Program-made: the position numbers and the translations under genes
Part shown: in pieces, positions 1-12,664 of the stretch
Numbering within the stretch: the first letter of the stretch is position 1
Layout: the number at the start of each line of letters is the position of its first letter
NCBI GenBank assembly: GCA_023548195.1
Contig: JAJHZJ010000751.1
Coordinates: forward strand, 2,050,501-2,114,500
Direction of reading: 5' to 3'
Source of the DNA: Bettongia penicillata ogilbyi
Taxonomy: Eukaryota; Chordata; Mammalia; Diprotodontia; Potoroidae
Length of the DNA stretch: 64,000 bases
Notes under the pieces: generated by a model
Database searches by the model: none
What the model was told of the DNA's origin: nothing
What the model saw: only the letters and a program-made list of their open reading frames with translations

Positions 1-458
1 TTCAAGAAAATTGGTAGATGTAGGATGATTTCTTCATTTCTATTTCTCTGAGAGAAGATATTTATAACTTAACCTTGGCTGGAACTTTTTTCTTAAAGCA
101 ATTATATATATTTGCTTGGGTGTTTAACTTTTTATGGTTCCATTTTGTTGAAACAAAAACAAACATGAAGGACCAGTGTTCAGGGAGGATGAGACAGTGT
201 TAATTAGTGTATGGCTCAGCTCTTAGAAATAGGTTTATGACTGTACTGGGGAACCATCTCCATGTGAGCAGATTTTCTCAGGGAGTTTTCCATACTGGTG
301 GTCTTCAGAAAAAGCTTGAGTGACTAGTTTTTGAGTATGATGTAGAAGAATTGTGAAATTTCCTCTTCAGGTAAAAGTTGGAGGAAGTGCCCCTTTTCTA
401 CTGTCCTCTTTCAACTCTGAGTTTCAGTGTTTCATATTTAGATTGAAGGTCCTCTGTC

Positions 459-630
459 TAAAATTGGAAGTGACCTGAGAAGCCAGGTAATTTAATCCCC
501 TCATGTTGAAGGTGAGACTCAGAGAGGGTTAGTAATTATACTTGGGCTACACAGCTAGTGTCAGAAACAGTATTTGAGTCCAGGTTTTTCCAAATCTCAA
601 GTTCCATGTCCTGTCCACCACTTCAAACTG
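459..630 (-). repeat. MIR/Ther-type CORE-SINE fragment
   Basis: The plus strand shows gtgagactcagagagggtta and acacagctagtgtc. These are reverse-complement landmarks of a tRNA-derived CORE-SINE. Confidence 0.75.
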
Positions 631-1688
631 TTTATACAGAATCTTGAAAGCTTTTGATACTAAAATCTTAATAGGGTTAGGTCAGTTGAAGTCTCATCTA
701 CCCCTTGATAAATTACTACAGTTTTAAGTTTTCTTTCATTGATCAGACTTTTAAGAGTTAACTTTTTCAAGAAATTTACAAACACAGTATGTCTGAACCA
801 CTTCATGAGCATTCTCTATGATAATGCTTTGGTTCTACCTCTTTATTTATTGAGTTTTCAAGAGTATTTAGAGCTTTGTATTTGTAATATAGGCATTTAT
901 CATCTATCAATGAAGAATAGCGGTCTTACAGTATGTAATTTTGTATGTAATTACAGTATGTAATTTTGGCAACTTGACTCTGTTTTTCTTGATAACTGGT
1001 AGGTGCTTAAATTTTACATCCCACCCAGGGGTGTGTTACTTAGTTCCTTTTGTTTCCCTGTAGATCCTGCATCAATTAGTAAGTCTTGCTTTCTGGAGAA
1101 TGTTTTTCTATAGTTTCTGGTGTTAATGATGATATATCATTTTCATGAAAATTTCTATTTCACTGAAGATATTTGCTTGACTTAGCCCTCCTTCAGCACT
1201 TCTTTGTTAACATATTGTTGCTTTGAGTTCATATGGGTTTTGTCCATGGAGTGCCCCTTTGATGGTAGCGGTAGTGATTGTTATAAATCTGATGATGAAT
1301 TCCTATAAAATCACACTTAGGGGTCTTAACATTCACTTGAAAGGCATATTCTACTTTTCTTACTATGTGGTCTCTGTGTGCTTCTCTCCTGTAAATCCTT
1401 AGTAAGGAGGTAGCAAAATGGGTGATCAATAAATGTAATGTTCTACATTCATTTAAAAGGATACACATATTGAAATATTACTCTCCATTTAATTCCCATT
1501 TATGTGCATGTTCTCATTGACTTTGTGAGACTTGAATGTACCAGGAGCCACCAGAACTGCCCAGCTGAAAGAGTCAAATGGAGACACTCTGATTGATCCA
1601 TGAATGTTTACTATATTACTGTTCTGTTAAAAGGAGTTGCCCAGCTATCCATAAATGACTGTTCACCCATAACTATTAACTAATTTAT

Positions 1689-1803
1689 AGAATCAAAAGT
1701 TCTTAGCGGAAGGGCCTTAGAGATTATATTCTCCATTTTTGTTTTACAGATGTAGAAATTGAACCATAGAAAGGTGAAGTGATTTGCCCATGATCCTTCA
1801 ACA
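1689..1803 (-). repeat. MIR/Ther-type SINE fragment
   Basis: The segment has the landmarks ttttacagatgtagaaattg and gtgatttgcccatgatcctt. It is truncated at the tRNA end. Confidence 0.65.
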
Positions 1804-2439
1804 AGGACTCAATATTTTCTGGTTCATGTAACAGATAAATTATAATGGACCCTTTGTCCAATAAAAGAAAAAGCATACTGTTGACTCAAGACTTTTGTAA
1901 TCTCTGGTTATATTTATATCAAATATAGTACCTGTGATAAATGAGAGTACCTAAACCCATCTATATCTATATCTATACCTATAGATAGATAGATATAGAT
2001 AGATTGATAGATAGATGTAGGTACACACATACATCTTGCTAATGGAAAACTAATTTCTGTTGAATAACATGGTGACAAGTAGTAGACATTCCTGGCACAT
2101 CTGAAATTTTCTAAGACCTTCGAGTAATCTAAAGCAGACCTCACTTTATAATGAACTGGCTAGACATATTAAAGGTAATTATAAAACAATAAAGAGCAAG
2201 TTATTTTGCAGTGTGGTGGCTTCGTAATCAATCTGAGCATATTTTAGCCTCTCTGAGCATCTTATATCCACAGTGAGACTATGGGCTAGATTTAGTTTTA
2301 AAATTTGGGGAGGTGATTTTTGGATAGAGATAAGCATTAAGATCAGAGTGACCCCTGAAAGCCTTATCACTTGCCTTGAGAAATGTGTACTAAATCAAAG
2401 CTAATCCCAAGCAACAAATGGAGGGGTTGAGGTTCAGGT
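1804..2439. other. Unassigned intronic sequence
   Basis: Only the TATC/TAGA tract at 1958-2017 stands out. The same applies to 631-1688, where nothing was recognised. Confidence 0.5.
1958..2017. repeat. (TATC)n/(TAGA)n tract with a strand switch
   Basis: The left half reads as ctatat/tatc units and the right half as tagatagata units. The segment could therefore fold back on itself as an imperfect hairpin. Confidence 0.9.
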
Positions 2440-2515
2440 GAGCTTCTTCTCCACTAGGACTTCTGTTTGGACCTCTCAGGTCCCTTCTAGCCCTAAATCT
2501 CTGATCCTATAGTCC
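2440..2515 (+). repeat. CR1/L3-like 3' end fragment
   Basis: The stretch containing ggacctctcaggtcccttct followed by agccctaaatctctgatcct matches the 3' end shared by L3/CR1 LINEs and L3-tailed SINEs. Confidence 0.65.
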
Positions 2516-2980
2516 TTGGTATTCTTGGAGTCTTGGAACCAAACTGGACAACCCAGAGTGGACTGTCACTGTTAGAGGACCATTCTAGAGCCTTCCCTCC
2601 CTCTTTAGTCTTTAAACATTTTTTAAAATGAATTTAACAACTGTTAAGAAACACAGACATCTGCATATTTGTTAAAAAATGGGAAAAAAAGCAAAATTAT
2701 CCTAGAAAATGAAAACTTCGTTTACTACAGCTTTATTATTTTTAAAAAAGTGTTAGATTTAAAAGATAATGAAAAAAGTCATCCTGATTATTTTCACATC
2801 TCCTATGTGTTTTGAATTTTATTGCTTATATTTAAGTGAGTTATATAGCTGTAGTCAAAATATGATTTTTGGTTCTGTTTTATTCATTCTACGTAATTTC
2901 TTATAAGTGTCCCCATTTCTTTGTGCTTTTCACATTTACTCTTTCCTAGTTGGGCAATACTATTCCATTACTAATAAAAA

Positions 2981-3084
2981 GAAAGGTCCTTGAAGGCAAG
3001 GGCTGTCTCACTTATCTATTTGTATCCCTGCTGTCTAGTGCTTGACACATAGTAGGATGTTTAATAAATGATTGATTAATTAAT
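2981..3084 (+). repeat. L2 LINE 3' end
   Basis: It reads ggtccttgaaggcaagggct, then cttgacacatagtaggatg and taataaatgattgatt, the typical L2 3' terminus. Confidence 0.85.
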
Positions 3085-3461
3085 AAGTATATCATAATGT
3101 CTTTAGCCAGTCTCCAGTCTTTGGACATATGGCTTGTTAAAGGTTTTTCTTTTTGTTACTGCACATAATACTATTGGGAATATTTTTTGTTTAACTAGGT
3201 CTTGTTTCCTCTGCTTGCCCCAACCCCCCAAATTCTTGTAAGACCTGACCTGGTTATCCACAGTACGGCTGCCCAAGCTGTTAGAAGTTTCCTAGACTCT
3301 CCCAGGGACTTGACAGTGCACCTTGCTAGTCCCAGAGCTTTCTCAGTTGTACCCTAGGGAGATTTAGTTTCCTACTTCCAGTGTATTTCAGTGAGAAAAC
3401 ATTGTCTTTAAAAAGAGCTAGTGCCCCTAGAAAGATGCTGCTTACTTTTGATGTATCTCTA

Positions 3462-3482
3462 CCCCCCCCCCCCTTTTTTTTT
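3462..3482. repeat. C12-T9 double homopolymer
   Basis: Twelve C followed directly by nine T. Its length in the read may be unreliable. Confidence 0.95.
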
Positions 3483-3664
3483 AACAATGAAATACAAGCA
3501 AGTATTTCTCAGGGTTTACTTCATTCTGATCTTGGTTAAGGATGAACATTATGTGGAGTGAAGTATCCTGATCCACAGTGAGTCAGTATTAGGTGGATGC
3601 TTAAGGAATCTCAAGTAATTGCAAGGACTCAACTTGATCCAGTTACATGGATGAGGTTTAACTT

Positions 3665-3885
3665 TGTTTTCCTATCCCCAGTACATAGCCCAGTACACTT
3701 CACCGAATAGGTGCTTAATAAATGCTGGAAGGTTAATTGAGCTATATAATTCTACTGTGTATTGGACTGGCCCGATACAGTATAATAAACTCCTTGAGAG
3801 CAGGTATGTATTTTATTTTGGCGTTCACATCCTCAGTACCTTGTGCGTGTTTAAACCTAGTAGGTGCATGATCCTCCATGTTTGG
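3665..3885 (+). repeat. Two successive L2 3'-end fragments
   Basis: The first ends in aggtgcttaataaatgctgg near 3730. The second starts with aaactccttgagagcaggta near 3787 and ends with tagtaggtgcatgatcc. Both are in the same orientation, so this is either two insertions or a local duplication. Confidence 0.75.
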
Positions 3886-5455
3886 TTGTTTGAGCATACC
3901 ATCTTGGGCACAGTCTAGGAATGACTGTTAGAAGCTCACTTGATGGTCAGGAGGACTCCAAGAAGTCCTAAAACAGATCCAGATTGCCTGAAATTCTTGC
4001 TTTCTTCTAACATTTTTTTGAATATCCTTCACTGACTTCTTTCTGGTTAACAAAATATGAACACTGTAGTAACTTTACCAAAATCTTTATTTTTCATGGT
4101 TATGTGGCTATGAAATCCTTAGGAGTTATTCAGAGTGGTCAATCTGCACCAGCATATTAATATTATATATTTTTAAACAGATGTTGGCTGAATGCTTAAT
4201 GTTAATCTGAGGGGGTTGGGAGGTTCTACTCTATAATCTACATTTGGAGATTTAGAAATTGCCTTAAATTTTTACTTTAGTAAGACAATTTTATATTTGA
4301 TGATTATTTTGAATGTGAGATTGATATTATGATATGGTAGATAATAAATGCTAAAATCAATGAATATGGGCAGTTTTAGTACGTTAGGACTCAGAATATT
4401 TGGTCACATGATGCTTGCTCAATTTACATAGAAATGACCCTAAAATGTATTGTTATCTTTTTCTTTTGAAGTGATGTTAGTTTATGCAAACAGCTGTAGT
4501 GTCTTACAAATATAATGTCTTATTCAACAAGCTCATGCAATTCATAATCTTATGAAAATTTTGATAAACTATTTAAAAATAATTAAAATTAAAACATTTT
4601 GTGAAATTTAAGTTAATATTTACCTGTTTTCTAAACTGCATTCTTAAACAGTATTATGCTTGATTATTGAGTTCCATGTTCATGACAATATGATAGATAT
4701 GTTCCAATTGTGAAGATTTTAGCTTTGAAAAAAAGCTAAAGAAACTTTGGCTTTCAGTCATTTCTGATATAGTATACTGCTTTCCCTACTCCCAGCTTAA
4801 ATTTGAGGGAGGGTACCTTTTACAGTTTTACTAAATGCTGGTGAAAGCTTGATTATTTTATCTTTGAAGCTGGTTTAACAGTAATTAAGAAGAGCAGGCC
4901 TTCACTTTGTGGCACTGCATCAATCTGTTAAACTCATATTTATTTTTTTTTTCCTGAGTTCCTTTCAATTAATGCACCCTTTCTTGCAGGAAAGGAGGAC
5001 ATTTTGTTCATTATTTTGCTTGAATAATATCACGGCACGAGCAGATGGTCACTTTCCAACTGGTTTGTCTTGAAAAAAGAAATTAAAATATTATAGTGCC
5101 AGAGAGAGATGTTATAATGTGTCCCTTTCAAATTAACAGATCTTTTTTTCAACCATTTTATGATGATAAAATAGCTCAATGTCACATAAAAGGTTAAAAG
5201 CTGGAGTAAAATAGCATCATGGGAAATTTGAAATAAATAGTGTCTCATATGGTTTTATTGCACTATACTTGAACACACAATGGATGTATTTCTTTCCCTG
5301 AAAAGACATTGTATATGTTACGTATACAATGTTGACATTTTGGTTCCAATAGAAACTAGTGAAAACTATGCACTTCATAACTAAGCAGTTTCTTTTTTTT
5401 TAAGTAGATTTTCCAAAAGATAATTATTTATTTTTAGAGTATTTTAAGTCCCCAA
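3886..5455. other. Unassigned AT-rich intronic sequence
   Basis: No repeat, RNA gene or exon was recognised in this 1.6-kb stretch. The stretches 3085-3664 and 6181-6954 are similar. Confidence 0.5.
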
Positions 5456-5690
5456 TAAAATCCCACCTTCTAAAAGAAACCTTTTCCTAACCTTCCCCTT
5501 TAATTCCAGTGCGTTTTCTCTTGTAATTTCCCATTTACCTTATACATAGATTATTTTGTTTATATTTGTTTACATGTTGCCTTCTGCTTTAGATTGTACA
5601 CTCCTTGAAGGCAGTGAATGTCTTTTGTCTCTTTTTGTGTCCTTTGTGTTGGGTACTGTAGATGCTTAATCAATATTGATTGAAAGTCTA
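5456..5690 (+). repeat. L2 LINE 3' end
   Basis: The segment runs from a diverged 3' untranslated part to ttgtacactccttgaaggca, then gatgcttaatcaatattgat. Confidence 0.85.
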
Positions 5691-5799
5691 ATTCTCCTTT
5701 GATTGCTTTCTAGATCCTGGGGAGAGACCTATCTGAGAGAACTGGAGCCTAAGGAAGTTTATGATGATTCAGAACCTAGCAGTTTTCATTTTATTCATA

Positions 5800-6180
5800 A
5801 TCTTTAGGGAGCCATTGAATCTTTTTGAGCAGAGAATATGGGTGATTGCACAGTAAAATGCATAAAGATGATGTGAGATATCAGAATGGTTTGGGAGTGT
5901 CTAGAAAGTAAAGTTGGGAAGACCTCTTTGGGGGCTATTAGGATAGTCTAAGCATGTAGGGTCTTTATTAGACTGTTGATTATGGGAAGAGAGAGATACC
6001 AGGAAAGGAACTGTGCAGTTGAAAAACACGTGACTTGAAAATAATTATATACAGAAGTAAGGAAGTTGGGGGAAAAATATGAAGTAACACCAAACTTTCA
6101 AATATGGGGGAGCTAGATGAATGATTTCTCCTTTAGAGAAGTAGTAAAGTTAAAAGGGGAGCAGAATTTTGGGAAAAGAT
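5800..6180 (-). repeat. L2-like fragment, internal part
   Basis: The plus strand shows gagccattgaatctttttga and a purine-rich continuation (gggggctattaggatagtct). This matches the reverse complement of the L2 coding and 3' region. Confidence 0.55.
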
Positions 6181-6954
6181 AAGAATTTAGATTTCAGATA
6201 TGTCTAAATTAAACTTCTCTGTATAAGATCTTGTGGTTGAAAGCCCTTGTTAAATTTTTGTTCGGCTGGTTATCTTCAAGCATAGGCTTGTTTCTCATGT
6301 GGAAATTCTTTAGAAGCCAAATATCATTATTCTTCCCAGTTTCCACTATTCACTACTCACCTGTCTTACCTTCTTATCATACCATCATGAGTTATGAGTA
6401 TGAATTATTCGAGCTACATAACATTTGCTTAATCAAAACTCTGGATATCAGCGAAAGTTTAAATGTATGGTTTGGAATATAGAAAGTTGGCTGATTTGAT
6501 TTGATTCATGATTTGAGACCTAAGAAAAATATGTAAAGATAGAGAAGAGATAATGATTGATGACATGCTTTCCTATGACATGGAAAAAATTGTAAAGCAG
6601 CCGCAAATCAAATTGGCACAATAGAATGAGTGCTATTTTTTCCGCCTGCCTCCCAGGAGTTTATGAAGGTGAAGTTGATGAATAATATGAAACCTTTCCT
6701 AGACCTTATTTTGTCTCCGTAAGGGCCAGAAGAGCTGTTCAACATGTTAAGAATTCTAATGATAATGAAAATGCTTAGAATGCAATGTGTTGTTTGCCTC
6801 CAAAATGCTCCCGTCCCTTTTTTATCTTCATAACGATGAAATACGTGTGTGTCTGAAAACCTGAATTTGAAGCCTCTTGCAGGAATACTGCTGTATTTTC
6901 CACTTGTATTTGGGAGAAAAAGAACTAAATTGACAAGTTAACAAGGGTTAGGGT

Positions 6955-7180
6955 TAAGTTAAGCACTTACTATGTGTCAGGCATTGTACTAAGGAAATAA
7001 AATAAAAAAAACAAAACAAATTCTTGCCCTCAAGGAATGTATGTTCTAATGGGAGGTTCAGCTTGGTGTGGGAGATATGTACCAAGTACTTATAAGGTAG
7101 CCTAGAGGAGAAGGCATTATCATCTTTGGGAGAGTAGGAAATTCAGAAGGTGGAATTTGATCAGAGTCTCAAAACTCTTA
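6955..7180 (-). repeat. L2 3' end, reverse
   Basis: The segments cacttactatgtgtcaggca and ttgccctcaaggaatgtatg are reverse-complement landmarks of the L2 3' end. Confidence 0.8.
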
Positions 7181-7245
7181 AATGAATAATCATAATTGTT
7201 CTTGTAGTTTCCTCTTACAGTCACCTTTTTTTCTCATTACTTTGC

Positions 7246-7400
7246 TTTGAGGCAGCATAATGCAGGGGCAGGTTATTGGACTTGGAGTCAGGAAGATTTG
7301 GGTTCAGATCCCCCACTTTAAGGTGGATTTTCCTGGACGAGTTACTTAATGTCTTGGAGTTTTCATTTCCTTGTCTATAAAATGAAGTTGGACCCATTGC
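7246..7400 (+). repeat. MIR/Ther-type SINE
   Basis: A tRNA-like head (aggcagcataatgcagg, then ggagtcaggaagatttgggt and tcagatccc) is followed by a CORE remnant ending ctataaaatgaagttgga. Confidence 0.8.
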
Positions 7401-7459
7401 CTTTTTGCTGTAGACGTTTGAGCATAGGACTTCCTTTATTATCCTTATGGTCGCAAAAT

Positions 7460-7668
7460 GGTTGACATACTTTATCTCTTGAGTCTCATAGTAATAGCCC
7501 TGTGGAGTCAGTGCCACAGATATTATTAACTTCATTTCACACAGTTGAGGAAACCCCAAGGCTTTGAGAAATTAATTGACTTAATCATGGCTACCCAGGG
7601 GTGACATTTGAATGCAGGTCTCTCTTCCCAGTTCCAGAAGTCTGTATTCCTAGACATTACACTATTTT
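7460..7668 (-). repeat. MIR-type SINE
   Basis: Landmarks are tcatttcacacagttgagga, gaatgcaggtctctcttccc and cagttccagaag. Confidence 0.75.
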
Positions 7669-8135
7669 GCAGATAGTAGCCATCCTAGACCTGGGATAAC
7701 CTTAGTTTACATCCATCCATGCTTGGGTGCCCGGCCTTGTGACCTTTAACATCACCTCCCTGGACCATTGTTTCCTTGAAGTTAAAAGTCCTCTCATTCA
7801 TAAAATGCCTCATCAATGAAAACTTCTTTTAATATTAAATCTACACTTGCAGTTATTTTAGCAGCCACAGCATGGGAAAGTATACAGTTGAAAATAAGTG
7901 TGTAAATAAGTAGAGAATGACAACCTTTATAATTTAGTAAATATATATGTTTACTAAACGTAAATATTTTATAGTCAAGAAAGATTTTAGAAGATGAGTG
8001 ATCTTTAAAGTGTCACCAAATGCCATAAATCTTCGGTGTGTTTGAATTACTAGAATTGAATTAGAAGAACAGATTAATTGTAATGAGGAATTTAGCAGAA
8101 AACAATGAAAATAAATTTAGTGAATTGGAGACCAA

Positions 8136-8320
8136 GAACCATAAAGGTCTTCAGAGGCCCTCTAGTTCCAAAACCTTCATTTATAGATGAGGAAACTGAG
8201 TCGCAAGAAGTTAATCGACTTGTCCAAGTGACTTACCCAAGGTCACACATGTAGTAAATTGAGGCAACTTACATTTTATGATCCTTGACCCACTGTTCTT
8301 TTCACTGTACTATAAGACAA
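8136..8320 (-). repeat. Ther-type SINE with L3-like tail
   Basis: It begins aggtcttcagaggccctcta and continues with agatgaggaaactgagtcgc and caaggtcacacatgtagtaa. Confidence 0.85.
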
Positions 8321-8639
8321 AATATACTGAGTGGTTTTTTTTTTTTGCTTTTTCATTTAAATTTTTAGTTCTGAGGTTGCTTGTATAGTTGTAAACATAG
8401 GCAACATGTACAACTGGATTTTAGAAGTAGACAACAACTTTTACAGGCATTTCCTTATTTGGCATTGTTTATTGGTAATTATTATACTTGACTTTTGAGG
8501 TTCTGTTAATTTTTGTATCTGATTTGAAAACAGACTTCACTATTTCCAGTGGAACTTGTCTTGGTGGTAGTCTGTGTGTTTAAGTGTTGAGAAATTAAGT
8601 ATTTTTATGAGTACAGACAAGTTTAGGTACAGGAAGAAT

Positions 8640-9400
8640 CCATCATTTTAGGAGGGCCGTGAGTAAGATTTTTGTGACAGTAACCAAGTGAAACCTTCCT
8701 GCTAAACACGGCTGCTGAGATCTGCCAAGGCACCTTCAGATCATTCAGCCCTGTTCTTAATCTGAGGGTTGATGGAAATAGACTGAAGCTCACTAGTTAA
8801 TTACTGTCTGCCTCTAGAAAGAGGATGGCCTTGCATGCAGCATTTGTGCGGTAGCATGGCCCTGTTCAGTCAAGCTCAATGCATGTTACATGATTGCCTG
8901 AGAGGATGAGAAAAGCCACTTTCTCAGTCTCTGACCAGAATGTCTGATAAGGCTTGGTGTCAAAAAAGGGCACGATGGGGATCATAGCAATTATGGCATG
9001 GGCAAACTGGTTTCCCTGACAACCGGATTGAGGATTCATTGTGATTTATTATTTACCACTTCAAAACCTCATTCTGTGATTTAATTAGGGATTGGGGTTT
9101 CCACAAGTGGTCCCTTCCACATCTGAATACCCCGCTGCCCTTGTTAGGAGCTCAGGTCGAAACAGATCCAAATGGATATCGTCATAAAACAGCTACCAAT
9201 GAGAGCCAGCGTTGAGGTACGTGAAACTGTAGGCAGGTCACTTAAATCACTGTTCTCCGGGATTCCTGGAGTAGTGTGCTGGCGAATCATCTGTTAATCG
9301 GCTAAAGATGGTCTGTCAGTGCTCATTCCAGCTAGGAGGGCAGTGAGGAGTGACTCACCATGAAGACAGTTACAAGTAACTTTGGCATTTTTAAAAATGC
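8640..9400. promoter_or_regulatory. Repeat-free block, candidate conserved non-coding element
   Basis: About 760 bp without a recognisable repeat, between repeat-containing flanks. Its base composition is more balanced than its surroundings and it keeps several CpGs. A homeodomain-type TAATTAG lies at 9082-9088. The block resembles deeply conserved intronic enhancers in texture, but this is inference only. No function is shown by the sequence. Confidence 0.35.
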
Positions 9401-10402
9401 AATTATTAAAAATTAGAGTACAACAAAATTTAGTCAATAAAGCACCCAGCACGTACCATGTGTTAACAGTGCTTTTTAAAAAAATCTAGTCTAATAGATT
9501 ATATTTTTCTGCATGAGGAATGCTTACTCACCTATGTTATAACTACGTACATTTTCTTTTCTTTAATATAGGGTCTTTTCCAATTTTTTATCTTTTGGCA
9601 GGACTGATTCTTTTCCATATTGCAAAATCTTTGTCACTGGTGAATTCCTTAACTCAGTGAGCTAAGGCAACTAAACTTATGATAATTTTAGATGGCTCAT
9701 CCAAATGTCATCCAGATGCTTATTATCTCAGCTAATAAAGCTTCTGCTAAATTGTCTACTTTTTCTGCTTATTAATTTAGAGTAAAAAATATGATTAGTT
9801 GTTCAATGTAAAGTGGCATATTTGGACAACATAACCATTGAAGTGAAGATAATTTTAGACCTTTATTGAGTTATTTTTCAAAATGAAATATTTACATGGA
9901 TCTTTTAAAATTAAAGGCAAGTCTACTTTGTTCTTATTTTGTGGTAGAATTTCTGTCTGAAGACTCTGTATAATTAATGTAAGAAAACAAGAGGGGGATC
10001 CTCTGCTGTAAGACAAAGCAAACAAAAACTTTGTTGGCTTATGTTGTAGTCAGTTGCAAAATGCTTTCCAAAAAAGATGTGTTCTGAGCCTGAAAGAACA
10101 TATCCGAAAGATGGTGTATTATACAAGGGGAGCCAGAGGCAGGATATATATACAATAGACTGGCTATTGGAAAAAATATTTCAAGTCTATGTTGAAATTT
10201 ATTTTAAAATAGTTATTAGAAAGCGTTCTGAGGAAAAGATTCATAAATTCCTTTCGGTGCTCTAAAGTGTGGTTTGATGGACGTCGAGACCATTAAGTGT
10301 GACATACAAAAGAGAGGTTGTAGAGAATGACAATCTGTAAGACAGATCCTCCTTCAAAATTCTTATCTTGTGAACCCTTGCAGTTGGTTTTCTCTTCTAA
10401 AC
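9401..10402. other. Unassigned AT-rich intronic sequence
   Basis: No repeat or exon was recognised. It may continue the unique texture of the 8640-9400 block. Confidence 0.5.
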
Positions 10403-10690
10403 AATAATTCAACAGTCATTATTAGATGCCTACTATATGCCAGTCACTGTTGCTAGACACTTGTGATGCAAAAATGAAAAAGCAGTTCTTGCCCTCAAGG
10501 AGCTTACTGGGCAAACAACATGTCTGTATCTTAGGTAAGTACAAACAAATGCATTATTTTAAAAATACAAGATAATTTTGGGGGGTGGGGAAGAGCTTGG
10601 AGCTGAGGGGCTCAAGAGCGGCCTCATGCAGAATGTGATACTTTTTCTAGGCTTGGAAGAAACCTAGGGATTCTAAATGGTAAAGGTGAA
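10403..10690 (-). repeat. L2 3' region, reverse
   Basis: Contains ttagatgcctactatatgcc, cttgccctcaaggagcttac and a 3' UTR-like continuation (gcggcctcatgcagaatgtg). Confidence 0.85.
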
Positions 10691-10955
10691 GAGTATTATC
10701 TTTTAAAGTCACTCCTTTAAATACCTTCTAATCACCCCATGCAAAGACTTCCTTCTCTCTGGACTCTGCAGAATTAGATACTGCTGAATACAACCCTCAT
10801 TTTTTGGTATATACTTTCCTTCCTTGTCTTTATTAATTTCACTTCTCTTTTTCTCTGACTTAGTTTATGATATTATTTTACATATTTTATTTTAATTGTC
10901 CTCTCCTTCATCTCATCTACTCCCATGGCTACAATTATTAGATCTATGTAAAAGA

Positions 10956-11055
10956 TGCTTAAATTTATTTCCTCAGCCTCTTATTAAATTTATTTCCTCA
11001 GCCTCTTATTAAATTTATTTCCTCAGCCTCTCATTAAATTTATGTCCTCAGCCTC
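10956..11055. repeat. Four tandem copies of a 25-bp unit
   Basis: The unit has the core aaatttatttcctcagcctc. It occurs as a diverged left copy ending at 10980, then 10981-11005, 11006-11030, and 11031-11055 with two substitutions. The two middle copies are identical, so the duplication is fairly young compared with the surrounding decayed L2 sequence. Confidence 0.95.
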
Positions 11056-12005
11056 TTTTCTGGGCCAAGGGTCTCCCATGTCCAGTTGCTATCTTTATAT
11101 GACTGCCAGGATGTCCCATCACTACTTTGAAATTATCATCCCTTTAAAGCATGGTCAAACTCTTGACTTTAAGGTTCCTGTTCACTGTACCATCACTCTT
11201 CGGTCACCAATAATCAAAAACCCAGTCATTCTTGAAACCTTAGTTCTTGGGTTCAGTCAGTTCCTGAATTCTTTTACCTCTAGAATATCTGGAATATCTT
11301 TTAATTTGTACCTTCCTGGATTCATAAGTTGTTAGAACAGAAAGAAATGAGAGATGAGAAACTTTCTGTCCCCACTTCCACTAGGCTAATTCAAGTCCTA
11401 ACTTTCTATTGAGCTTATTACAGTAGCCTTCCACATGAAATCATTCCCCAGCCTTTCCTCCACTTCATCACCCAGTCAGTCATGCACACCAAGGACACAC
11501 ATCTATTTTCTTGTATGCCGTTTTAACTGAACTATTTCATTGCTCAGAAACCCTCAAGGGCTCCCTGTAATTTATTGAATAAAGTCCAAATTCTTTAGTC
11601 TGACATTTAATACCTTTTCTTTTTATCTTAGGATATTCTAATCTTCATATCTTTTGTAGTCAAACAAGCATATACACTAAAAATAATCTTTTCTTGACTA
11701 CTTGTGTGCTTCTATTCACACTATTTTCCAAGTTGGATTGGGCCTCTCCACCTATTAAAGTCATTTCATTCATGGACAAAATGTCATCTCCTTCAGAATG
11801 TTTACCTTGTCTCTCTACAGAAATGGACTGCTTCTTTTCAGAATTTTCACAACTCTTTGTATATCTCATATGTAAATATATATACATGCATATATGCACA
11901 TGTATATACATATATATGTATTATTCTGCTTTGTAGTGTATTTGTTTATGTGCTTTATCTCCTTTATGAGGCTGTTATTGAGACGGGAACATATCTTTAC
12001 TAATC
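11056..12005 (+). repeat. L2 LINE, long 3' fragment
   Basis: Consensus-like phrases include agtagccttccacatgaaat, gctcagaaaccctcaagggc and ataaagtccaaattctttag. These correspond to the end of the L2 reverse-transcriptase ORF and its 3' UTR. All frames are broken. Confidence 0.8.
11868..11922. repeat. AT-rich (TATA/CATA) tract
   Basis: Alternating purine-pyrimidine sequence of atatac, gcatat and acatat steps lies inside an L2 fragment. A similar tract lies at 12147-12195. Confidence 0.85.
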
Positions 12006-12431
12006 TTTCAGAAGTGTTTTTTTTAAAGAAAAATATGTAATTCAGTTTTTCTAGATAGGTATTTATGAATATTTCAGTCACTTTGGAATTCTGACTTTTC
12101 CAAATGAATGCTGATCATAGTCATGTGTGATATAAATTTCCATATAGGTGTACATATATATAATATGTGTACATATTTATATGTGTCTATATATCTGCTC
12201 ATACACATAGGCATAAATATTTGAACCTAGACTAGAAGTTACTACATATTCTTTGTTATTGAGGAAAATTTCTAAAAATGTTGTTCATGAAAATAAATCT
12301 CCTTAATGTACCATACCTATGCTAAATATTATTTAGTTTCATTTTCCTATCATGGAAAGTATTCACAAACTTCAAAGCACTCTATAAATGATAGCAATTA
12401 AATGTATTTCTTAAAATTTATTTTATATGTC

Positions 12432-12655
12432 ATAGAATTTTAAAGTAGAAAAGGATCTTAGAATAATGACTGGCATTCATCTGTAATACTTAAAAACAAC
12501 CCTGAGAGATAGGTATGATTTATGGTTGTCCCTATTTTACAGATGAGGAAGCTGAAGTTCACAGAGGTCAAGTGACTTACCCAGAGTCACACACTTACTA
12601 AATGTCAAAGGAGGTATTTGAACACTATCCACTATAACTTATTGCCTTCTAGTAA
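12432..12655 (-). repeat. MIR-type SINE
   Basis: Landmarks are cctattttacagatgaggaa, gtcaagtgacttacccagag and tcacacacttactaaatg. Confidence 0.85.
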
Positions 12656-12664
12656 GAGATCATT

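Noticed and set aside
2620..3220. Possible L1 fragment interrupted by the L2 end at 2981
   Set aside because: The similarity of the flanks to marsupial L1 is too weak by eye. The implied order, an old L2 inserted in L1, is also improbable.
6944..6957. Telomere-like GGGTTAGGGTTAAG
   Set aside because: Only two TTAGGG-like units are present. This is too short to call an interstitial telomeric repeat.
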